Positions 30,560 through 38,401 of a stretch of 52,958 nt of DNA are shown piece by piece. Each line of letters begins with the position of its first letter. Positions within the stretch are counted from its first letter, which is position 1. The notes below the pieces were generated by a model that made no database searches, was not told the origin of the DNA, and saw only the letters and a program-made list of their open reading frames with translations. The position numbers and the translations under genes were made by a program. The DNA is from an uncultured Collinsella sp. (GTDB lineage Bacteria > Actinomycetota > Coriobacteriia > Coriobacteriales > Coriobacteriaceae), in the NCBI GenBank assembly GCA_900544875.1, contig UQWS01000014.1:1-52958 (forward strand). The letters are read 5' to 3'.

Positions 30560-31959
30560 TTAACGGTCGTTTCGTTGCCGATATGAAGTCGCCCCGCACC
30601 CCCGATAACGAGGAGCCGGCTGCCGAGCGCGCCTGCGACTTCCGCCCCGTCGACAAGGGCTTCACCGAGGAGATGGCGCTGGCCGAGGCCGAGCGCTGCC
30701 TCAACTGCAAGAAGCCGTTCTGTGTTGAGGGCTGCCCCGTCAACATCAACATTCCCCGCTTTATCGAGCAGATCCGCGCGAAGGACTTCGGCGGCGCTCT
30801 CGATACCATCCGCGAGGACTCCATGCTTCCCGCCATCTGCGGCCGCGTCTGCCCGCAGGAGAACCAGTGCGAGGGCAAGTGCATCCGTGGTAAGAAGTCC
30901 GAGCCCGTGGCCATCGGCCAGCTCGAGCGCTTCCTGGGTGATCGCCCCGAGCTCGCCTCCACGCCCAAGATGGCCCCCAAGAACGGCAAGAAGGTCGCCG
31001 TCGTCGGCTCCGGCCCGTCCGGCATCACCTGCGCCGGCGAGCTCGCCCGTAACGGCTTTGACGTTACCGTCTTTGAGGCCTTCTTCACCGGCGGCGGCGT
31101 GCTGGTCTACGGCATCCCCGAGTTCCGTCTGCCCAAGGCGGTCGTCAAGCGCGAGATTGACGGCCTGGAGGACATGGGCGTCAAGTTTGAGTACAACTCC
31201 GTCGTGGGCAACATGGCCACGGCCGAAGAGCTGTTCGAGCAGGGCTTCGACGCCATCTACGTGGCGACCGGCGCAGGCCTGCCCAAGTTCCTCAACGTCC
31301 CCGGCGAGAACCTGCCCAACGTCTTCTTCGCGAACGAGTACCTCACCCGCGTGAACCTGATGAAGGCCAACAAGTTCCCCGAGTACGACACCCCCACCAA
31401 GCACGGCAAGAACGTCGTCGTCTTTGGCGGCGGCAACGTGGCTATGGACGCCGTCCGTACCGCCAAGCGCCTGGGCGCCGAGCATGCCATCATCGCCTAC
31501 CGCCGTACCGAGGACGAGATGCCCTGCCGTCGCGCCGAGCTGCACCATGCTAAGGCCGAAGGCGTCGAGGTTCTGCCGCTCGTCTCCCCGCTCGAGTTTG
31601 TCGCTGGCGAGGACGGCTCCGTGTGCGCCGTCAAGGTCCAGAAGATGGAGCTCGGCGAGCCCGACGAGTCCGGCCGTCGTCGCCCGGTGCCCATCGAGGG
31701 CGCCATCGAGGAGATCCCCTGCGACGTCGCTATTTCGGCTATCGGCACCAACGCCAACCCCTTCGCAAAGAAGATCGGCGGCAAGATGGAGCTCAACAAG
31801 TGGGGCTACATCGTCGCCGACGAGGAGACCGGCCAGACCACCGATCCCCGCATCTGGGCCGGCGGCGACATCGTCACCGGTGCCGCTACGGTCATTCTGG
31901 CGATGGGCGCTGGCAAGAAGGCCGCCGCTTCCATCACCAAGAGCCTGTTGGGCGAGTAA
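30550..31959 (+). CDS. nfnB: NfnB: glutamate-synthase-like large subunit of ferredoxin:NADP+ oxidoreductase
   Basis: A 469-residue subunit often annotated as homotetrameric NADPH-dependent glutamate synthase. It has two [4Fe-4S] motifs near the N-terminus (CLNCKKPFCVEGCPV and CGRVCPQENQCEGKC), the FAD motif GSGPSGITCAGE and the NADPH motif GGGNVAMDAVRTAKRLGAE. Pairing with the NfnA-type subunit directly upstream, with a 10-nt overlap, supports transhydrogenase or SudAB function over glutamate synthase, since no large GltB amidotransferase is present. GAGGAA precedes the ATG. Confidence 0.88.
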   Translation: MPLVNGRFVADMKSPRTPDNEEPAAERACDFRPVDKGFTEEMALAEAERCLNCKKPFCVEGCPVNINIPRFIEQIRAKDFGGALDTIREDSMLPAICGRVCPQENQCEGKCIRGKKSEPVAIGQLERFLGDRPELASTPKMAPKNGKKVAVVGSGPSGITCAGELARNGFDVTVFEAFFTGGGVLVYGIPEFRLPKAVVKREIDGLEDMGVKFEYNSVVGNMATAEELFEQGFDAIYVATGAGLPKFLNVPGENLPNVFFANEYLTRVNLMKANKFPEYDTPTKHGKNVVVFGGGNVAMDAVRTAKRLGAEHAIIAYRRTEDEMPCRRAELHHAKAEGVEVLPLVSPLEFVAGEDGSVCAVKVQKMELGEPDESGRRRPVPIEGAIEEIPCDVAISAIGTNANPFAKKIGGKMELNKWGYIVADEETGQTTDPRIWAGGDIVTGAATVILAMGAGKKAAASITKSLLGE

Positions 31960-31986
31960 TCACCCGCAGCGCTAGCCATCAAACGG

Positions 31987-32026
31987 CAAAGTCCCCGTCG
32001 AGCACACGCCCGGCGGGGACTTTTTT
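31987..32026 (+). terminator. Terminator of the nfnAB operon
   Basis: AAAGTCCCCG ... CGGGGACTTTTTT, a GC stem with a 6-T run starting 28 nt past the stop codon. Confidence 0.85.
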
Positions 32027-32043
32027 CTATGCCGGCCACCCAA

Positions 32044-32083
32044 ACCACCACAAAGGGGCGGCACCTTTGTGGCGGTTTGTGGT
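32044..32083. repeat. CCACCACAAAGG inverted repeat
   Basis: AAACCACCACAAAGG and CCTTTGTGGCGGTTT face each other. The same arms make the terminator at 32366-32407, so the sequence appears twice around the C array. Confidence 0.5.
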
Positions 32084-32099
32084 TTGATCGGTCGTTTTG

Positions 32100-32154
32100 T
32101 CTCGATCTGTAACACGTGGAGCCCGTTGAGCCTTGCAGTTGTTACAGATCGAGA
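32100..32154. repeat. 55-nt hairpin element C, array copy 1
   Basis: Arms TCTCGATCTGTAACA and the exact complement (32140-32154), 25-nt centre. First unit of a three-unit array with starts at 32100, 32180 and 32261. Confidence 0.8.
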
Positions 32155-32179
32155 TATTGTGCCGGCCGCCCACGCTGCA

Positions 32180-32234
32180 TCTCAATCTGTAACAGTTAGA
32201 GACCAAATATGCCGCCTGATGTTACAGATCAAGA
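32180..32234. repeat. 55-nt hairpin element C, array copy 2
   Basis: Arms TCTCAATCTGTAACA / TGTTACAGATCAAGA; the 25-nt centre begins GTTAGAGAC as in copy 3. The 25-nt spacer before it resembles the 26-nt spacer after it. Confidence 0.8.
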
Positions 32235-32260
32235 CGTTGGGCTGACGGCCGAACGATTCA

Positions 32261-32315
32261 TCTAAATCTGTAACAGTTAGAGACATTTTCGCTGGCTTGG
32301 TGTTACAGATCGAGA
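32261..32315. repeat. 55-nt hairpin element C, array copy 3
   Basis: Arms TCTAAATCTGTAACA / TGTTACAGATCGAGA around a 25-nt centre. The array lies between the convergent nfnB and cytidylate-kinase-like genes; the gap 31960-32413 contains only terminators and these repeats. Confidence 0.8.
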
Positions 32316-32365
32316 TTTTGCAAAAGCCGAGGATAGGCACTGCCGCCAAGGCCTTCCCCTCGGCC

Positions 32366-32407
32366 TAAAACAAAAACCACCACAAAGGTGCCCTTTGTGG
32401 TGGTTTT
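32366..32407 (-). terminator. Terminator of the cytidylate-kinase-like gene
   Basis: On the minus strand CCACCACAAAGG-GCA-CCTTTGTGGTGG is followed by TTTTTGTTTT, starting about 10 nt past the stop codon. Confidence 0.8.
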
Positions 32408-32413
32408 GGTCGG

Positions 32414-33037
32414 TTAGTCTTCGAGCTGCGCTACTTTGTAGCGGTAGGCAGCGGCGATAACGTCTTTGCAGCCCTCGCGACCCAGCTTGGCGCGGTTGAC
32501 GACGATGTCTTTACCGCTCGTCATTTTCCACTTGCCGGCACTGTAGCGCTTGTAAAATGCCTCTCGCGCCTTCTGCTGCTGCTTGACCAGCTTGGCGCCC
32601 TTCTTTTTGTTGAGGCCGCGCTTCTTGCGCACAATCTCGACGCGGTCCTCAAAGGGTGCGGTCACCAACACGGCAATGTGGTTGGGGTTGTTACGCAGCA
32701 GGTAATCGGACAGACGGCCTTCGATAATGCAGCTCTCAGTCTCGCCCAGGTCCAAAATCACCTGGCTCATCTTTTGGAACAACTTGTCCGAGTACGAGCG
32801 CGCATCGTAGCGGTCGGGCAGGAACGCCATGTTCTCCACGGCCAGACGCTCGTCGTAGGCGGCCATCTTGTCGAGCGACTCGCCCGCGCGCAGCGACGCA
32901 CGTACCAGCAGCTCGTTATCGTACAGCGGAATCCCCAACTCGTCGGCAAGCATGCGGCCAATCTCGTGACCCTCGGCACCAAAATCGCGCGCAATGGTAA
33001 TGACCACAGGATTCTTCTTATTCTCCAGATCGCTCAT
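32414..33037 (-). CDS. Cytidylate kinase-like family protein
   Basis: A 207-residue protein of the Cytidylate_kin2 family (predicted nucleoside or nucleotide kinase). The P-loop is the variant ITIARDFGAEGHEIGRMLA (about 12-30) instead of the classical GxxGxGKS, and IPLYDNELL follows as in the family. A basic segment KKRGLNKKKGAKLVKQQQ lies near residue 150. The substrate is unproven; the family is often found in Firmicutes and Actinobacteria without a fixed partner. The ATG at 33037 (MSDLENKK) has AAGGAAT upstream; the frame to 33082 enters a palindromic repeat. Confidence 0.82.
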   Translation of the reverse strand: MSDLENKKNPVVITIARDFGAEGHEIGRMLADELGIPLYDNELLVRASLRAGESLDKMAAYDERLAVENMAFLPDRYDARSYSDKLFQKMSQVILDLGETESCIIEGRLSDYLLRNNPNHIAVLVTAPFEDRVEIVRKKRGLNKKKGAKLVKQQQKAREAFYKRYSAGKWKMTSGKDIVVNRAKLGREGCKDVIAAAYRYKVAQLED

Positions 33038-33054
33038 CGCGATTCCTTTCTCTG

Positions 33055-33081
33055 TGTGGCAAAGGGACTGTCCCTTTGTCA
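33055..33081. repeat. Short palindrome GTGGCAAAGGGAC/GTCCCTTTGTCAC
   Basis: A 13-bp stem with one mismatch and almost no loop, 2 nt past the stop of the amino-acid permease operon. It carries the GGGAC core of the GGGGAC family and could stabilise or end that transcript. Confidence 0.5.
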
Positions 33082-33083
33082 CA

Positions 33084-33722
33084 TTATGCAGCCACGATGC
33101 GGCGTTGATACGCCCTCACCAGCAGCGAAATACCAAAGTTGAGCACAAAGTACATCGCAAACACCAGGCCGTAGAGCATAAGCACCTGCGACAGATCGAT
33201 CGCATGGGCCATCACGACGTTTGCCGTGTACATGAGCTCGGCCACGTTAATGCCCGAAAGATACGAGCTGTCCTTAATGACGGTCGTGCATTGGCTAAAC
33301 AGCGCCGGAATGATCGTCTTAAACGTCTGCGGCAGAATGATGTAGCGCATGGTGGCAAAGAAGCCGAAGCCCTGGCTCTGCGCCGCCTCAAACTGGCCGC
33401 GCGGAATCGAGTTGAGGCCGCCGCGCACAATCTCGGCCATAACAGCGCTGGTAAACAGCGTAAAGGCGATGGTCGAAATCACGATGTCCAAGCCCTGCAC
33501 CGTAAAGTAGATAAACAGAATCCACAGCAGGTTCGGCGTGCAACGGAACAACTCGATATAGGCGCTCACCAAAATACGGAACGGGCGGGGCGCATAGCTT
33601 TTAACAAGCGCCAGCACCGTGCCAAAGATGAGCGAGAAAAAGATCGACAGCGCCGAGATCTCGATCGTCTTAACAAAGCCGCCCCAGATGTAGAGCAGGT
33701 TGGTCGCGTTGAAGATTTCCAT
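33084..33722 (-). CDS. Polar amino acid ABC transporter permease (second)
   Basis: A 212-residue HisM/GlnP-type permease with about five helices and the EAA loop IPRGQFEAAQSQGFGFFATMRYIILPQ that contacts the ATPase. It starts 3 nt after the first permease's stop and has GAGGAGG across that stop. The two permeases form the heteromeric channel for the transporter encoded by 33084-36113. Confidence 0.92.
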   Translation of the reverse strand: MEIFNATNLLYIWGGFVKTIEISALSIFFSLIFGTVLALVKSYAPRPFRILVSAYIELFRCTPNLLWILFIYFTVQGLDIVISTIAFTLFTSAVMAEIVRGGLNSIPRGQFEAAQSQGFGFFATMRYIILPQTFKTIIPALFSQCTTVIKDSSYLSGINVAELMYTANVVMAHAIDLSQVLMLYGLVFAMYFVLNFGISLLVRAYQRRIVAA

Positions 33723-33725
33723 GCG

Positions 33726-34472
33726 CTAGGCCTCCTCTACGTTGTCGAGCCCCAGCTCGGCCAGGCTCACGCCGCGCGGACGCTCCTTGGAGCGGCGCTC
33801 GAGCCACTGCACCAGCATGGCGAGCGGAAAGCAGATGATGAAGTACATAAGGCAGCAGACGATGTATCCCTGCAGGTAACCGTACAGACTCACAAAGTTA
33901 TCGGAACGGTACATAAGGTCGCCGCCGGCCACAAGTGCCAGCACCGACGTGTTCTTGACCAGGTTGAGCGCCTGGTTACACAGCGGCGGCAGAATGATCT
34001 TGAATGTCTGGGGCAGCACGATGTACCAGTATGCCTGCGCACGGGTGAAGCCCTGGCTCTGGGCCGCCTCCATCTGACCGCGCGGAACCGCCTCGATACC
34101 AGTGCGGATGACCTCCGAAATGTAGGCCGCGTGATACAGGCCCACGCCCAAGAAGCCCAGCACGAACGGCGCGATGCGCACCGGCTGGTCGGCACCGGTT
34201 ATGGCCTGCAAAAACTGCGGACCGGCCATGTACATAAAGAGCACCTGCACGGGCAACGGAGTGTTCTGGTAAAACTCCACGTACACGCGGCTTATGGCGC
34301 GCAGCACGCGCGAGCGAGTGGTAGAGAACACGCCCAGCAGCGTGCCCAGCACCAGCGACAGCAGCAGACCGGCAACGACCACCTGTAGCGTCACGCCAAA
34401 GCCCTCCCAGAAGGGCCCCATGTTTTGAAATGTCGTCGACCAGCGGTCGGCGTCAAACAATCCTTCGAGCAT
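33726..34472 (-). CDS. Polar amino acid ABC transporter permease (first)
   Basis: A 248-residue permease of the same HisM/GlnP class with the EAA loop PRGQMEAAQSQGFTRAQAYWYIVLPQ. The ATG at 34472 (MLEGLF) has GGAAGGAA 6 nt upstream; the frame to 34505 overlaps the binding-protein gene and lacks a site. The stop of the binding protein lies 25 nt before it. Confidence 0.92.
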   Translation of the reverse strand: MLEGLFDADRWSTTFQNMGPFWEGFGVTLQVVVAGLLLSLVLGTLLGVFSTTRSRVLRAISRVYVEFYQNTPLPVQVLFMYMAGPQFLQAITGADQPVRIAPFVLGFLGVGLYHAAYISEVIRTGIEAVPRGQMEAAQSQGFTRAQAYWYIVLPQTFKIILPPLCNQALNLVKNTSVLALVAGGDLMYRSDNFVSLYGYLQGYIVCCLMYFIICFPLAMLVQWLERRSKERPRGVSLAELGLDNVEEA

Positions 34473-34497
34473 TTGATTCCTTCCTTGGACGATGCGC

Positions 34498-35373
34498 CTA
34501 TACAAGACCCCAGGTCTTGACCTCTTGGTCGAGCCAGCCGTCGGCCAGGCGATCGCAAATCACCTGATCGACCACGGCCGAAAGGTCGCAGCCCTTCTTG
34601 GTCGCCACGCCGTAGCCCTGCTCGCCAAACTTGACCTCGGGCTGCAGCAGCTCAACGGTCTCGTTCATGTAACCGGCCAGCGTGGAGCGGTCCATGGCAA
34701 AGACGTCGATATTGCCGGCGTCGAGAGAACTCTTGATGATGGGATAGCCGCTAAAGGCCCTAAACTCGGGCTTACAGCTAAAGCCGTTGTCCTTGATCAT
34801 CTGCTCGATCAGGCCCTGCGTGGTGGCACCCTGGCTCACGCCAATGACCTTGCCGTCCAAGTCCTCAATCGAGGTAAAGCCCGAACGCTTCTTGACCATG
34901 AGTCCCACGTAGTCGGTGCGGTACGGCGTCGAGAAATCCCAGCTCTTCTTGCGCTCGTCGGTGATGGTGTAGGTCGCCGCGACCACGTCAAGCTGGCCGT
35001 TATCGATCAGCGGGCCGCGCGTCTTGGGCGTTACATCGGTAAACTCGACAAGCTCCTGGGCGCGGGCATCCTTGTAGCTCACACCAAAGACGGCAGCGGC
35101 GATCTGGTAGCACAAATCGACTTCCATGCCTTCAAAGCGGCCCTTGGCGGTGTCGTAATAACCGTAGCCGGGAACGTCCTTCTTAACGCCGGCATTCAGA
35201 TGGCCGCGCGACTTGATGGCCGCAAGCTTGGACCCCTTGTCGGAGCCCTCGCCGCTGGTAGAGTTGCCGCAACCGGTAAGCGCGGTCCCCGTCAGCGCAA
35301 GCATGCCGGCGCCCGCCAGCTGCAAAAAGTGACGGCGCGACACGGCCGCCCTCGTCATATCCGTCATGTCCAT
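34498..35373 (-). CDS. Amino-acid-binding lipoprotein of the ABC transporter, Tat-type signal
   Basis: A 291-residue extracellular solute-binding protein (family 3, polar amino acids). The signal has twin arginines (SRRHFLQLAGAG, about 12-23) and a lipobox LTGC with the lipid-modified Cys at about 35, so it is a Tat-exported lipoprotein. The mature part has family-3 landmarks: GRFEGMEVDLC, ELVEFTDVT, the GQLDVVAATYTITDERK strand-turn, FSTPYRTDYVGLMVKK and IGVSQGATTQ. The ligand is probably glutamate, glutamine, aspartate or a basic residue; the sequence alone does not say. A GTG 3 nt earlier is an alternative start. Located between the ATPase and permease genes. Confidence 0.92.
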   Translation of the reverse strand: MDMTDMTRAAVSRRHFLQLAGAGMLALTGTALTGCGNSTSGEGSDKGSKLAAIKSRGHLNAGVKKDVPGYGYYDTAKGRFEGMEVDLCYQIAAAVFGVSYKDARAQELVEFTDVTPKTRGPLIDNGQLDVVAATYTITDERKKSWDFSTPYRTDYVGLMVKKRSGFTSIEDLDGKVIGVSQGATTQGLIEQMIKDNGFSCKPEFRAFSGYPIIKSSLDAGNIDVFAMDRSTLAGYMNETVELLQPEVKFGEQGYGVATKKGCDLSAVVDQVICDRLADGWLDQEVKTWGLV

Positions 35374-35381
35374 CACCGCGC

Positions 35382-36113
35382 CTAGTGAAGAATCTTGGAC
35401 AGGAACTCACGGCAGCGCGGGTTCTCGGGGTTATCGAAGAAGTGCTCGGGCGTGCCCTCCTCCAGGATGCGGCCGTCCTCCATAAAGATGACGCGGTCGG
35501 CCACCTGGCGCGCAAAGCCCATCTCGTGCGTCACGCAGATCATGGTGATGTCCTCCTGCGCGAGCTCAATCATAACGTCCAGAACCTCCTGGACCATCTC
35601 GGGGTCGAGCGCCGAGGTCGGCTCGTCAAACAGGATGATGGGCTGCTTGGTGCACAGGGCACGGGCGATGGCGATGCGCTGCTGCTGACCGCCCGAGAGA
35701 TTCTGCGGATACTCGCCGGCCTTATGCGCCATGCCAACGCGCTTGAGCGCAGCGATGGCGATCTCGGTCGCCTCCTCCTTGCTCTTCTTTTGCAGCTTGA
35801 TGGGCGCGAGCGTCAGGTTGCCCAGCACCGTCATGTTGGGATACAGGTTGAACTGCTGAAACACCATGGAGCTATACTTGCGGGCCATCTCCAGGTGATT
35901 CTTTTTGGTGAGCGGCGTACCGTCGATGATGACCTCGCCCGACGTGGGCTCCTCAAGATAGTCGACGCAACGGATGAGCGTCGACTTACCCGAACCGGAA
36001 GGCCCGATCATTACGAGCTTCTCGCCGCGCTTGACGGTGAGGTTGATATCTTTGAGCACATGCAGGTCGCCAAAGTACTTGTTGAGATGCTTGATCTCGA
36101 TCATGTCTGCCAT
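35382..36113 (-). CDS. Polar amino acid ABC transporter ATPase (GlnQ/HisP type)
   Basis: A 243-residue ATPase for the transporter. Walker A GPSGSGKST (about 37-45), Q-loop FQQFNLYP, signature LSGGQQQR, Walker B ILFDEPTSALDPEM and H-loop VTHEMGFA all match the amino-acid importer subfamily. GGAAGGGA is about 8 nt before the ATG. It is the first gene of the operon, preceded by a TACAAT -10 box. Confidence 0.95.
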   Translation of the reverse strand: MADMIEIKHLNKYFGDLHVLKDINLTVKRGEKLVMIGPSGSGKSTLIRCVDYLEEPTSGEVIIDGTPLTKKNHLEMARKYSSMVFQQFNLYPNMTVLGNLTLAPIKLQKKSKEEATEIAIAALKRVGMAHKAGEYPQNLSGGQQQRIAIARALCTKQPIILFDEPTSALDPEMVQEVLDVMIELAQEDITMICVTHEMGFARQVADRVIFMEDGRILEEGTPEHFFDNPENPRCREFLSKILH

Positions 36114-36148
36114 GAATGTCCCTTCCCTGCGTTTACACGAGTTGAACT

Positions 36149-36154
36149 ATTGTA
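36149..36154 (-). promoter_or_regulatory. -10 box TACAAT of the amino-acid transporter operon
   Basis: On the minus strand TACAAT is 35 nt upstream of the ATPase start. It places the transcript start downstream of the palindromes at 36219-36422, so those are upstream of, not inside, the leader. Confidence 0.45.
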
Positions 36155-36218
36155 CGGAAAGAACCACGTTTCCGCAGCCCACACTACATTCCCGTAAAGA
36201 ACCCGCAACCTTCCGCCC

Positions 36219-36287
36219 ACTCATTGGGGACAGACTTAAATGAGTACCCAATGAGCGGGTACTCATTTAAGTCTGTCCCCAATGAGT
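36219..36287. repeat. 31-bp perfect inverted repeat, GGGGAC family
   Basis: Positions 36219-36249 and 36257-36287 are exact complements over 31 nt with a 7-nt loop. The arm contains CATTGGGGACAGACTTAAAT. The perfect arms suggest a recent or selected element. It sits upstream of the amino-acid transporter promoter. Confidence 0.8.
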
Positions 36288-36321
36288 GCCCACAACCGCC
36301 CTTGTTGAGAATAAGTCAGCG

Positions 36322-36422
36322 AAAACCCGTACACGCGAGCAAGGTGACGTGAAATGAAAGGGCGCAGACCTTATGGTCGCGCCCTTGAAATTGAACGTCA
36401 GATTGCCGTGTGTACGGGTTTG
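36322..36422. repeat. Nested hairpin element, about 100 bp
   Basis: Outer arms AAACCCGTACAC (36323-36334) and GTGTACGGGTTT (36410-36421), a middle GACGT/ACGTC pair, and an inner 12-bp stem AAGGGCGC-A-GACC / GGTC-GCGCCCTT (36358-36386) form one long imperfect hairpin. The outer-plus-inner plan resembles elements A and B, but the sequence is different. No second copy is in the window. Confidence 0.6.
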
Positions 36423-36435
36423 CAGCGTCGAGCCG

Positions 36436-36461
36436 TTACGCGGTTTGATAAAACCGCGTAA
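36436..36461 (-). terminator. Hairpin directly after the YqeY-like gene
   Basis: TTACGCGGTTT / AAACCGCGTAA, an 11-bp perfect stem with a 4-nt loop, 4 nt past the stop codon. It has no T-run, so it is a 3'-end hairpin rather than a standard terminator. Confidence 0.45.
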
Positions 36462-36465
36462 CAAA

Positions 36466-36909
36466 TTACGCCAATTTTGCGCCGGCGATCTTTGCCGCAG
36501 CAGGCTTATCGAAGTTGCCGCCGGTGGCCTTGCCGAGTGCTCCCATGACCTGGCCCATCTGCTTCTTGGACGTGGCGCCCAGCTCGGCGATGACCTGCTC
36601 GATCAGAGCCTCGAGCTCCTCGCCCGAAACCTGCGCGGGCAGCAGGCTCTCCAAAATCTTGACCTGCTCGGTCAGGTTGTCGGTACGCTCCTGGTCGGTG
36701 CCGGCCTTGATGGACATCTCCAGCGTCTCGCCCGTCTGCTTGATCAGACGCTTGATCATGCTGTTGACGTCTTCCTCGGTCACATCGCGACGCTCATTGA
36801 CCTCGATATTCTTCACCTCGGCCTTAACCTGGCGAATGATGGACAGGCGAACCTTGTCCTTGGCCTTCATGGCCGCGATCATTTCCTTCTGCAGCTCTTC
36901 GTTGGTCAT
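36466..36909 (-). CDS. GatB/YqeY domain-containing protein
   Basis: A 147-residue YqeY-family protein. The N-terminal helix KEMIAAMKAKDKVRLSIIRQ and the C-terminal helical YqeY domain (about 75-147, ending GKATGGNFDKPAAAKIAGAK) match the family, which resembles the tRNA-binding tail of the GatB amidotransferase. Its physiological role is not settled. The ATG at 36909 has AGAGAGGA 7 nt upstream; a TTG two codons earlier is less likely. Confidence 0.88.
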   Translation of the reverse strand: MTNEELQKEMIAAMKAKDKVRLSIIRQVKAEVKNIEVNERRDVTEEDVNSMIKRLIKQTGETLEMSIKAGTDQERTDNLTEQVKILESLLPAQVSGEELEALIEQVIAELGATSKKQMGQVMGALGKATGGNFDKPAAAKIAGAKLA

Positions 36910-36963
36910 CTGCAAATCCTCTCTAATAGCGTGGGCGGCGCTCGCGCGAGCACCGCCCCATGA

Positions 36964-38184
36964 TTACTCAGTCGTCGACGAATCGTCGGTCGAACTCTTG
37001 GTGACGCCCTTCAGACTGACGTTGTATGGCACGTCTTTGGGCATGGGGTTGACGGTGATGTCGGCATCCTTCTTGTACTGCTCCAGCCACTCGCTGTACG
37101 CGGTGCTGGCCGCTTGCGTCTTCACCACATTGGAAACGTACTTCTTGATGGCCTTGGGCACCTGGTTGATGTCATCGACCTGATTATCGACATGGAAGTA
37201 GTCGGTGCACTTGATGATGTGGTAACCATAGGTCGACTCGACGACTTCGCTCACGTCGCCCTTGTTGAGCCCCTCGAGCGCCGTCTGGTAGCTGTCGACG
37301 AAAGTGGTGAGCTTATCCCAGCCCACATCGCCCTTCTTCTCCTTGGAACCGGTGTCCTCGGAGTACTGCTCAACGGCGTCCTCAAAGCTCAGCTCACCGG
37401 AGTTGATCTTGTCCAGGCACTCCTGTGCCTTGGCCTTGGCGGCAGCCTTGTCCTCGTCGGAAGCGTCGGAATCAACCTTGATCAGGATGTTCGACGAGCG
37501 GCGAGCATCGTTGTAGTTAGACAGGTTCTCGTTGATGTAATCGACGATCTCGCTGTCCTTGGGCTTGCTGGTGGGCGCCACGGCATCCTTGAGTTTCTGC
37601 TGCGCCAGGCTCTCCTTGAGCGAATCCTTGTAGGTGTCCTCGGTATAGCCGTAGGTCTTGAGGGTCTTCTTAAAGGCCTTGGCACCGCCCGCGCTCTTGC
37701 ACGCGTCCTTCCAAGCCTTCTCGACCTCCTCGTCCGACACCGTCACGCCGTTCTCCTTCTGTGCCTGCTGAAGCAGAATCTGCTGCGTGTAGGAGTCGAT
37801 GAGCTGCTTGCGGTACTTCTTGGGCGTGAGGTCGTTGTCAACCAGATACTGCGCCCAATCCTCATCCTTGGTGTAGCCGTAGGACGTGCGCATGCTCATG
37901 ATCTGCTTGGTCACGGTGTCCTCGGTGAGGTTGGTGCCGTTGATAGTGGCAGCAACACCGCCGGTCAGCTTGTAGCCCGAGGTGTCCTCAGCCTGCGACA
38001 TAAGGCCGGAGCACGCCATCGCCGAGACGGAAAGCAGCATCGCCAGCACGCCGATGACCACCAGAACGATCTTGACGGTCTTAGACACGTACGTCTTGCG
38101 CTGCTTCTTGCGAGAGCTGGAGGCAGCGCGGGCCTGCTGCTCGGGCGTCGGCGCGGCCTCGGAGTTCTTTTTCTTATTTGCCAT
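36964..38184 (-). CDS. Membrane-anchored peptidyl-prolyl isomerase (SurA/PrsA type)
   Basis: A 406-residue foldase for exported proteins. A basic cytoplasmic N-terminus is followed by a helix VKIVLVVIGVLAMLLSVSAMA (about 37-57); the Cys in SAMACSG is a weak lipobox, so it is either a signal anchor or a lipoprotein. The SurA_N-like helical domain (about 75-215) precedes a parvulin rotamase domain (about 230-345) with RRSSNILIK, GELSFEDAVEQYSED, KGDVGWD and YGYHIIK. The C-terminus is Ser/Thr rich. The ATG at 38184 has AAAGG upstream. It would help to fold secreted proteins such as the GH31 enzyme, which is a guess. Confidence 0.88.
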   Translation of the reverse strand: MANKKKNSEAAPTPEQQARAASSSRKKQRKTYVSKTVKIVLVVIGVLAMLLSVSAMACSGLMSQAEDTSGYKLTGGVAATINGTNLTEDTVTKQIMSMRTSYGYTKDEDWAQYLVDNDLTPKKYRKQLIDSYTQQILLQQAQKENGVTVSDEEVEKAWKDACKSAGGAKAFKKTLKTYGYTEDTYKDSLKESLAQQKLKDAVAPTSKPKDSEIVDYINENLSNYNDARRSSNILIKVDSDASDEDKAAAKAKAQECLDKINSGELSFEDAVEQYSEDTGSKEKKGDVGWDKLTTFVDSYQTALEGLNKGDVSEVVESTYGYHIIKCTDYFHVDNQVDDINQVPKAIKKYVSNVVKTQAASTAYSEWLEQYKKDADITVNPMPKDVPYNVSLKGVTKSSTDDSSTTE

Positions 38185-38251
38185 AGTTGGCCTTTCGCAT
38201 AACGAATCGAACAAACGCCATTGTGTCACAACGCGGCCCCCGCGACACGCT

Positions 38252-38387
38252 TGGTGCATTGGGGACAGGTTAATCTGCACCATTTTGGTGCAAAGGGGGC
38301 AGATGTGGCACTTGGGAACGTTCTTTATATGCCGGCACTTGGGGACCGTCCCTTACTGCCGGCAGAAAAGGAACGTCCCCAAGTGCC
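38252..38387. repeat. GGGGAC-family repeat cluster between PPIase and PTS genes
   Basis: Two palindromes lie side by side. GGTGCATTGGGGACAGG ... TGCACC is at 38252-38280. A larger one has arms 38307-38326 (GGCACTTGGGAACGTTCTTT) and 38366-38387 (AAAAGGAACGTCCCC...). The inner GCCGGCA occurs on both sides of the loop. Part of the right arm recurs at 64-83. Confidence 0.65.
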
Positions 38388-38401
38388 GACTCAGCCCCAC
38401 C

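Noticed and set aside
30550..31959. Glutamate synthase small subunit
   Set aside because: Sequence-based pipelines often use this name, but the NfnA-type subunit overlaps it and no large glutamate synthase subunit is present, so NfnB (or SudA) is preferred.
32100..32315. CRISPR array
   Set aside because: Three units at an 80-nt period look array-like, but the constant parts are the two arms of a palindrome, the spacers between units are also similar, and no cas genes are near.
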